From Flavobacteriales bacterium UBA2040 (GTDB lineage: Bacteria > Bacteroidota > Bacteroidia > Flavobacteriales_D > Crocinitomicaceae), in NCBI GenBank assembly GCA_002332715.1, contig DDBE01000090.1:1-11081 (forward strand): DNA of 11,081 nucleotides. The letters run 5' to 3'. Made by a program: the position numbers and the translations under genes. Positions 6,766 through 11,081 of this stretch are shown here, piece after piece (the first letter of the stretch is position 1; the number at the start of each line of letters is the position of its first letter). Below the pieces are notes generated by a model. The model searched no databases. It was not told the origin of the DNA and saw nothing but the letters and a program-made list of their open reading frames with translations.

Positions 6766-7161
6766 CTATTCCCTTACAAATACATACTGAAAACCGTCGT
6801 AAACCTCATCACTTAAAAACAAGGTGTCATTTTGGATTTGAAAAGATTGCCTGTAACCTACTAGTCCATAATGAATCATAAGTTGATCGGTCTGGCCTGT
6901 AATGCTCGTTCCCAATTGCAACGAGAAATTCATTTGATCCATAAGTTGCCCATCTTTACGGTGCGAAAACGTGCCATTTTCTTTGTATTCGTAGGTATCA
7001 GTAGCATCAAAACTTGCATTTCCTGCACCCGAAAAACCGCCTGAACTTGACACAAAACGCCAAGTACCAAAAAGCTTTTCCGCCTCCGCATTTGGTGTGT
7101 TTATTTTTCCGCAGCCTAAGATCAGGACAGTCAAAAGACTAATTAAAATGGTTTTTTTCAT
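6766..7161 (-). CDS. Lipocalin-like small lipoprotein
   Basis: A 131-residue predicted lipoprotein. The signal is MKKTILISLLTVLILGC with lipobox LILGC and the lipidated cysteine at residue 17. A short linker leads to LFGTWRFVSSSGG (about residues 30-42). This G-T-W start followed by a Y-E-Y-K-E-N-G-T-F-S strand and later strands ending in YVFVRE is typical of the lipocalin-like domains common in Bacteroidota, where the conserved GxW opens the barrel. The remaining strands (NFSLQLGTSITGQ, DQLMIHYGLVGY, QNDTLFLSD) fit a small beta-barrel. The ligand is unknown. The gene starts 7 nt after the DUF2200 stop and is probably co-transcribed with it. The lipocalin-like call is by pattern only, but the lipoprotein call is firm. 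Confidence 0.82.
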   Translation of the reverse strand: MKKTILISLLTVLILGCGKINTPNAEAEKLFGTWRFVSSSGGFSGAGNASFDATDTYEYKENGTFSHRKDGQLMDQMNFSLQLGTSITGQTDQLMIHYGLVGYRQSFQIQNDTLFLSDEVYDGFQYVFVRE

Positions 7162-7168
7162 TTAAAAT

Positions 7169-7531
7169 TTATTTTCTCAATATCTTCTCCATCGCCTTGC
7201 CTTTTGCCAATTCGTCGACGAGTTTATCTAAATAACGTACTTTTTGTGTCAAAGGATTGTCGAGGGCTTCAATTCGGTAGCCGCAGATGAGCCCTGTGAT
7301 GAGGTGCGCATTCGGATGTAAATTGGCACGATCAAAAAAGGATTCAAAGGTGACCTTCTCGGCAATTAATTGTTGTTGTGCTTGAAAATCAAAACCAGTT
7401 AACCATTCAATTACAACCCGCAACTCTTCTTCTGTTCTTCCTTTTCTTAAAACCTTTGTTAAATAATGAGGGTAAACACCTGCAAAAGTAAGTTTGGCAA
7501 TTTTAGCGTTGTGTTCGGGTGTTGGGATCAT
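7169..7531 (-). CDS. DUF2200-family protein
   Basis: A 120-residue cytoplasmic protein that matches DUF2200 along nearly all its length. Features are FAGVYPHYLTKVLRKGRT (family: FASVYPHYVxKAExKGRT), VIEWLTGFD, TFESFFDRA, the LITGLICGYRIEALDNPL core, and a near-invariant C-terminus VRYLDKLVDELAKGKAMEK. The family is small, alpha-helical and of unknown function, found across many bacteria. The closeness to the family consensus suggests a complete, functional gene. Spacing is 17 nt after the rhomboid stop and 7 nt before the lipocalin-like lipoprotein. No signal peptide, membrane segment or cysteine cluster suggests a partner. Confidence 0.92.
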   Translation of the reverse strand: MIPTPEHNAKIAKLTFAGVYPHYLTKVLRKGRTEEELRVVIEWLTGFDFQAQQQLIAEKVTFESFFDRANLHPNAHLITGLICGYRIEALDNPLTQKVRYLDKLVDELAKGKAMEKILRK

Positions 7532-7548
7532 CTTTAATGTGAAGCAGT

Positions 7549-9033
7549 TTATTTCAGATTCATCGCTTGCATTTGTTCAAGCTGCGACATAATGTATTGT
7601 TTATAATAGTTCAATTCATAATTGTAATCCTCATCTGGATGGAGCAGCGCTTTTTGAATCAGTTCGAAAGACTTAATTCTTCCCTGACAATACCTCTCAA
7701 GAATTTGATTGCGGCGCAGCAATTGTGTCGGTAATTCATATTTATATTGATCCCTCACAAGAGAAAGCATGCGGTGCCATTTGGGAAGTCCGTGATTATT
7801 GACCTCGTTATATACAGTCAAATCAGAACTCTCTTTAGGCAGACGGTATACTTTTAAGGCTGCTTTTTCTATGACTCCAAAGCGCTTCAAGAAATGATTA
7901 TATCTTGCTATATTATTGGGGATAGAACGTATTATAAAAACACTTGTTGTGAGAAGAAAGACGATCAAAACAAGAAGAATAGAAGCATTTAGCACCTGAT
8001 TTTTAGGTCTTTTCAGACTTGGAATAATGGCAAAACCAAATACAAGCCCAGTGAGGAATCCACCAAAATGCGCTGCATTGTCTATGTTGGTTTCTTTCTT
8101 GAAGGCATTGAGCACCATATAAATGACAAAAACGAGTGTGCTCGTTAAAAACGCGCGCTGGATGTTTTTATCGAGTGTTTTGCTCAAAAGTAAAGCAAGA
8201 AAGACACCATACATACCAAAAATTGCGCCTGAAGCGCCAACGGCAACCATGTAGTCATTCCACCACAAACTGGCCAAACTTCCGCCGATACCCGCCAATA
8301 AATAGGCAATTAAAAAACGCACAGTGCCTAGGTGTGGCTCCAGCAATAAACCGATATAAATAAGGGCATACAAATTGAATATCAAATGAAAAATACCCGC
8401 ATGTAAAAAACAAGCGGTCAGTAAACGCCAACCTTGACCGGCGAGCGTGAATTCCCTGTAATTTGCCCCCCACCGCACGAGTTCATCCACACTGGGCTGA
8501 AAGCAACTCACGCCAGCAAAAAGCATAATCACAAAAACCACCAAATTCAGATTGACTAAAATTGGCGTCACGCGATAACCCTCGGTAATTCTAAAAATGG
8601 AAAAGAAATGCGAGATTTTATCTTTAGCTGAAGAAGTTGGCGCAATAAGTGGCAGCTCTTCATGGAGAGTCTCCAACTGACTTAACGCCTGTAATTTTGA
8701 TTGGAGTTTTTCCTCTTTTAAAATGCGGCGCACATGCTTGATTTCTAATATGAGGTTCTGAACATTGCGCTTATTCTTACCCCAATCAAAGAGTTGGTTG
8801 CCAGCACACTGACTACGAACGGTTACTTTATCTATGCCGAAGGTCAGCGTGATTTCTTCTGCCCATGAATAAGCAGACATCTTGGTATAGACTAAAATTC
8901 CGGAACTAGAGACTTTGCTCAGTTTCAATTCCAACCTATCTATTGCCTCAATGGCAATGGCTAAAAAGTGCTCTCGATCCAAGCCTTCTAGCTGATAATC
9001 TTGTGCGTATTGTGGTGAAAATCCGAAGGCCAT
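7549..9033 (-). CDS. Rhomboid-family intramembrane serine protease with extra N- and C-terminal domains
   Basis: A 494-residue membrane protease of the rhomboid family, cutting transmembrane segments of substrates within the inner membrane. The catalytic pair is visible: Ser268 in GASGAIFG (266-273) and His322 in AAHFGGFLTG. The HxxxN motif (His216, Asn220 in FHLIFN) and the WR pair (202-203 in GQGWRLLTACFLHAG) are also present, so it should be active. Membrane helices lie at about 155-175, 205-232, 237-260, 262-285, 295-310, 317-338 and 348-368, a 6+1 type. Before them, residues 1-98 form a soluble domain (YQLEGLDREHF ... SAYSWAEEITLTFG ... LFDWGKNKRN), a PH-like module I have seen in Bacteroidota proteins both alone and fused to rhomboids. 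A ~125-residue charged tail follows the last helix. It starts 6 nt after the YENQAD-repeat gene. Substrates are unknown. Confidence 0.93.
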   Translation of the reverse strand: MAFGFSPQYAQDYQLEGLDREHFLAIAIEAIDRLELKLSKVSSSGILVYTKMSAYSWAEEITLTFGIDKVTVRSQCAGNQLFDWGKNKRNVQNLILEIKHVRRILKEEKLQSKLQALSQLETLHEELPLIAPTSSAKDKISHFFSIFRITEGYRVTPILVNLNLVVFVIMLFAGVSCFQPSVDELVRWGANYREFTLAGQGWRLLTACFLHAGIFHLIFNLYALIYIGLLLEPHLGTVRFLIAYLLAGIGGSLASLWWNDYMVAVGASGAIFGMYGVFLALLLSKTLDKNIQRAFLTSTLVFVIYMVLNAFKKETNIDNAAHFGGFLTGLVFGFAIIPSLKRPKNQVLNASILLVLIVFLLTTSVFIIRSIPNNIARYNHFLKRFGVIEKAALKVYRLPKESSDLTVYNEVNNHGLPKWHRMLSLVRDQYKYELPTQLLRRNQILERYCQGRIKSFELIQKALLHPDEDYNYELNYYKQYIMSQLEQMQAMNLK

Positions 9034-9039
9034 TGGCGC

Positions 9040-9310
9040 TTAATACAAAAGTGCTTTTTTAGAAGCATTTCTCCAACCAGCTTGGTTCTCATAGTTCACA
9101 AAATAAACTTTGAGGTCTGCTTGATTTTCGTATTTAACGAAGTAAATTTTCTTTTTTGCTTGATTGGCATATTGTGTAAAGTACCATTTGCCATCGTTGA
9201 ATCCGGCTTGGTTTTCATATTTCACTTTGTAGACTTTGAGGTCAGCCTGATTCTCGTACTGCACCACAAATACCTTTACATCAGCTTGGTTTTCATAATC
9301 AACGGAATAT
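9040..9310 (-). repeat. In-frame tandem repeat, ~39-bp unit, six copies, inside the secreted repeat gene
   Basis: The protein repeat KVYxVxYENQADL is also visible in DNA as TTGGTTTTCATA-like or TTGATTTTCGTA-like blocks every ~39 bp on the + strand (for example at 9080-9092, 9119-9131, 9209-9221, 9248-9260 and 9287-9299). The third unit is 48 bp. Copies differ mainly at synonymous positions, which points to old duplication under protein-level selection, not recent slippage. The coordinates cover repeat units and the short C-terminal end. Confidence 0.8.
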
Positions 9311-9375
9311 ACTTTTTGAGCATTTATTTTGTAAGCTGAAAAAAGCAAAACGCTTGAAAACAGTATTTTTTTCAT
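9040..9375 (-). CDS. Secreted YENQAD tandem-repeat protein (DUF6150-like)
   Basis: A 111-residue secreted protein. Residues 1-20 are a signal peptide (MKKILFSSVLLFSAYKINAQ; cut near NA|Q). The rest is six units of ~13 residues with the pattern K-V/I-Y-x-V-x-Y-E-N-Q-A-D/G-L, starting at residues 21, 34, 47, 63, 76 and 89. Unit 3 has three extra residues (GFNDG) and unit 4 is the most diverged (KWYFTQYANQAKK). Alternating Tyr/Val suggests repeated beta strands joined by E-N-Q-A turns. I recall similar short repeat proteins in Bacteroidota, annotated as DUF6150, of unknown function. There is no lipobox and no T9SS sorting domain, so the likely location is periplasm or outside. The stop is 6 nt before the rhomboid start, so the two should be translated from one mRNA. 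It is probably the first gene of the leftward run. Confidence 0.85.
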   Translation of the reverse strand: MKKILFSSVLLFSAYKINAQKVYSVDYENQADVKVFVVQYENQADLKVYKVKYENQAGFNDGKWYFTQYANQAKKKIYFVKYENQADLKVYFVNYENQAGWRNASKKALLY

Positions 9376-9398
9376 ACACCAACTTTTTGAATTTAAAA

Positions 9399-9429
9399 TT
9401 AAATTAGAACAATTTATTTAATTGTACAA
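9399..9429 (-). promoter_or_regulatory. Possible promoter for the repeat-protein/rhomboid gene run
   Basis: Reading the - strand, TTGT (9429-9426) is separated by 19 bp from TAATTTAA (9406-9399), which resembles the Bacteroidota -33 TTTG and -7 TAnnTTTG pair at the right spacing. The -7 match ends in AA rather than TG, so it is weak. It lies 24 nt upstream of the ATG at 9375, a plausible leader length, in the only sizeable gap (118 bp) upstream of the nine-gene run. The TTGT half lies within a perfect 10-bp palindrome ATTGTACAAT (9421-9430). Confidence 0.3.
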
Positions 9430-9493
9430 TAATTCATGTTGTATTGGATATATCAATGCAATTAAGCTAGATGAAGGGAGATCACCAAACGGA

Positions 9494-10303
9494 TTAACGG
9501 AATTGATGAAATTTGTTCTTCTCATACGAGTAACTATACACCCAATTGTCTTGTCCGCCGTTACAAATATTTACCCACTTTGCATAGACGTAAATATCGT
9601 AATCTTCAGTAATTGGTTTCTCGATTCTTAGGGTCTGAATGATTTCTTGGCCTTTAAGCACAAAAATAGAGTCGTTTTGAAACAAGAGATACCTATCCTT
9701 TATTTTGATAGGCAACGAAGAGCTTGCGGCTATTGGCAGTGCGCTTGCCTGCACAAAGTATTGGAGCGTGTCGTTTAGGTAATCGAGTTTCAAATGGTCT
9801 AAGGACCAAACATTCAGTTGGCTCGCTTCGATTTTCGACGTTTTGTTGTCAAGAAAAAACTGCTCGATTTGTTTAGAAATCGTTTCACTACTTACTTTCT
9901 CAAAGTCGCTCGTAAAAAAGGGCTTCCAATTTGGGTCAGTAAAATAATCTATGAATGTTTTGAGTTGTTGTATGGAAGCAAAACCTGAATAAGTCACAAA
10001 ATAGCCTTTCTTTCCTTGACTTATATTCAAATAATTATAAGTTAAAAGTGGGTCGTAAAGTTGAATTTCAATTTTTTTGTTTTGCAATTGTCCAGATTGA
10101 ATTTTCATAGCAATGTAGTCGTTCAGAATTTGAGCACGAGCTTTAAATAGCAGCGTTCGCGTCTCGTTATAGTTTGAGTAATTCTGACACAAATAAATGT
10201 TGAGATGTTCTTCTTTGAATGTTTTTTCAACACATTCTGTCGCCTTCACAGTTTGGCTCAGAAGCGAAAAAAATAAAATTAAAAGTGTTTTATTCACTAC
10301 CAT
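9494..10303 (-). CDS. Secreted protein of unknown function
   Basis: A 269-residue protein I do not recognise. It has a signal peptide (NKTLLILFFSLLSQTVKA, probable cut after Ala21) with no lipobox cysteine at the cut site, so it is likely periplasmic or exported. Cysteines occur at residues 24, 39 and 247; the first two are close enough to pair. The middle contains amphipathic helices (ASIQQLKTFIDYFTD, SETISKQIEQFFLDN). The C-terminal ~80 residues look beta-rich (RYLLFQNDSIFVLKGQEII, YDIYVYAKWVNICNGGQDNW). There is no T9SS sorting domain. The ATG at 10303 lies upstream of the previous gene's stop (14-nt overlap), and codon 3 is a GTG that could be used instead. The overlap implies co-expression with the membrane protein upstream. 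Confidence 0.75.
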   Translation of the reverse strand: MVVNKTLLILFFSLLSQTVKATECVEKTFKEEHLNIYLCQNYSNYNETRTLLFKARAQILNDYIAMKIQSGQLQNKKIEIQLYDPLLTYNYLNISQGKKGYFVTYSGFASIQQLKTFIDYFTDPNWKPFFTSDFEKVSSETISKQIEQFFLDNKTSKIEASQLNVWSLDHLKLDYLNDTLQYFVQASALPIAASSSLPIKIKDRYLLFQNDSIFVLKGQEIIQTLRIEKPITEDYDIYVYAKWVNICNGGQDNWVYSYSYEKNKFHQFR

Positions 10304-10892
10304 TTTCTCTTTCCATTATTATGTCAACGATTACCCTGAATACCACATAGAATAGTGCTGCGATCATCAATAGGATTCCGGTCCTATGTAAGTAAGCTTC
10401 ATCTATTCCAGGTTTGAAGCGGGCATAAAAGGAGATACCGATAAAAAAAGTCACATTGAAAAAGTAAATGACCAAATAAAGATGTAAAAGTCTACTCAAT
10501 CTTTTGAACCTATTTACAACCATTGGTAAGGTAAGCAAACTGATGAATGTGACAAATCCATGAAGATGATTATAAACGTTTAGATCCATTTGATGCCACT
10601 TAAAGTTTTGAAAAACAAAGAAAAAATGGATCAAATGATTTATTGCAAATAACGTAATAAATAGCTTAAATAACTTAAGCTTATTGTGATCACTATAGAT
10701 TGTTTTTAGTCCAAAATGTCCTATAAAAAACAATAAAAATAGGTTTATTGCTGCAGCTGTTCTGCCCGAATTTCTTGCACATTCTGCAAAAACCCGATCT
10801 GCAGTTTCGGTTGACAACGCGGTGAAATAAATACCAATATTCAATAGAATTATTAGTAAAATAAATAGTTGTATTTTCTTATTTCTCAGCAT
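10290..10892 (-). CDS. Multi-pass membrane protein, possibly ferric-reductase-like (heme-binding) fold
   Basis: A 200-residue inner-membrane protein with about six helices (near 7-26, 45-66, 74-95, 108-130, 137-158 and 176-195). Several histidines sit at helix positions that could hold heme: His59, His86, His89, His109 and His111. The segment ARNSGRTAAAINLFLLFFIG followed by a helix ending AINHLIHFFF resembles the first helices of ferric-reductase-like transmembrane domains (SGRxAxxLLLL ... HxxHxxx). This is pattern-based, and the usual flavin/NADPH domains are absent. The ATG at 10892 (MLRNKKIQLF) is preferred over a TTG six codons upstream, which would overlap a hairpin. Its last 14 nt overlap the secreted-protein gene. 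A quinone- or heme-linked partner for that secreted protein is possible but unproven. Confidence 0.72.
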   Translation of the reverse strand: MLRNKKIQLFILLIILLNIGIYFTALSTETADRVFAECARNSGRTAAAINLFLLFFIGHFGLKTIYSDHNKLKLFKLFITLFAINHLIHFFFVFQNFKWHQMDLNVYNHLHGFVTFISLLTLPMVVNRFKRLSRLLHLYLVIYFFNVTFFIGISFYARFKPGIDEAYLHRTGILLMIAALFYVVFRVIVDIIMERENGSE

Positions 10893-10893
10893 G

Positions 10894-10910
10894 TTGTGTT
10901 TTTGACACAA
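10894..10910. other. Perfect 6-bp inverted repeat just upstream of the membrane-protein start
   Basis: TTGTGT (10894-10899), a 5-nt loop, then ACACAA (10905-10910) form a perfect stem ending one base before the ATG at 10892 on the - strand. On that strand no T-run follows, so it is not a classic terminator. It could fold in the leader RNA and limit ribosome access, or be a dimeric regulator site. It could also be chance. Confidence 0.3.
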
Positions 10911-10932
10911 ACGAAGAAATTAAAGAGTTATT

Positions 10933-11081
10933 TTATTTATTCCATTGATGAAGCTTGTCGAAATTTGTTAATGACTTACCTAGCATTTTTTCTGCATCTG
11001 TTTTGGCATTCGCAATTTGTTCGTGACTTAATTGCTTTTCGAGTTTTTTTATCAATTCTATTTGTTGTTCTTGAACTCTCA
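10933..11081 (-). CDS. C-terminal end of an unidentified protein (partial, runs off the right edge)
   Basis: The last 48 codons of a - strand gene, open from the window edge to the TAA at 10935-10933. The residues are hydrophilic and mostly helical: RVQEQQIELIKKLEKQLSHE forms a likely coiled coil, followed by AKTDAEKMLGKSL and a short end DKLHQWNK. I do not recognise the family from this fragment. The reading frame and its amphipathic heptad-like pattern support a real gene. The membrane-protein gene starts 40 nt downstream of its stop, so they could share a transcript. Confidence 0.6.
   Translation of the reverse strand, partial: RVQEQQIELIKKLEKQLSHEQIANAKTDAEKMLGKSLTNFDKLHQWNK

Noticed and set aside
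9080..9300. Regular ~39-bp repeats that could suggest a CRISPR-like or intergenic repeat array
   Set aside because: They are in frame inside a gene with a signal peptide, have no spacers, and follow the 13-residue protein repeat exactly.
9421..9430. Palindrome ATTGTACAAT as an operator
   Set aside because: Ten bases of AT-rich palindrome are expected by chance at this composition and no second copy was seen. It is mentioned only with the weak promoter.
9422..9631. A 69-codon + strand frame across the gap and the end of the secreted-protein gene
   Set aside because: It is mostly antisense to a real coding frame, has no signal, motif or sensible composition, and looks like a shadow.
1..11081. 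Defence system, phage, transposon, tRNA or rRNA content
   Set aside because: No transposase, integrase, nuclease, toxin-antitoxin pair, tRNA-like cloverleaf or rRNA segment was recognised, and gene content is ordinary chromosomal Bacteroidota.

Overview
The window comes from a low-GC member of the Bacteroidota, most likely Flavobacteriales or a close relative. Direct support is a secreted protein with a type IX secretion (Por) C-terminal sorting domain, several small lipoproteins with SPII lipoboxes, a PhnA-type YjdM, a DUF6150-like YENQAD-repeat protein, and an almost complete lack of Shine-Dalgarno sequences. The layout looks chromosomal. I see no rRNA, tRNA, CRISPR array, insertion sequence or phage gene.

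Left part, + strand (1-2452): the 3' end of a class A penicillin-binding protein (PBP1A type) is followed 3 nt later by scoA and scoB, the two subunits of a 3-oxoacid CoA-transferase. Next comes a CysQ-type 3'(2'),5'-bisphosphate nucleotidase that starts on a TTG overlapping the scoB stop. Spacing suggests one transcript.

Centre (2436-4912): between cysQ and a small lipoprotein gene lies what looks like an internally deleted Kef-type K+/H+ antiporter gene on the - strand. Its first ~25 codons and last ~60 codons remain and the rest is gone. A very AT-rich gene for a T9SS-exported cell-surface protein is divergent from the lipoprotein. It runs convergently into a small membrane-protein gene with an 11-nt overlap.

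Right part, - strand (4499-9375): nine genes read the same way with gaps of 28 nt or less. In transcription order they encode a secreted YENQAD-repeat protein, a rhomboid protease with an extra N-terminal domain, a DUF2200 protein, a lipocalin-like lipoprotein, a VIT1/CCC1-family metal transporter, a DUF1801 protein (8-nt overlap), YjdM, a small lipoprotein and a 4-TM membrane protein. They may form one long transcript, but no shared pathway is evident. Upstream of them is a second - strand pair: a histidine-containing multi-pass membrane protein overlapping a secreted protein of unknown function. The C-terminus of a further - strand gene is cut by the window edge.

Most genes are ordinary housekeeping or conserved-hypothetical Bacteroidota genes. 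The most interesting points are the Kef antiporter remnant, the repeat protein directly upstream of the rhomboid protease, and the TTG/TGA coupling of cysQ. I do not see a convincing new multi-gene system. All family assignments are from recognised motifs; no database search was run.
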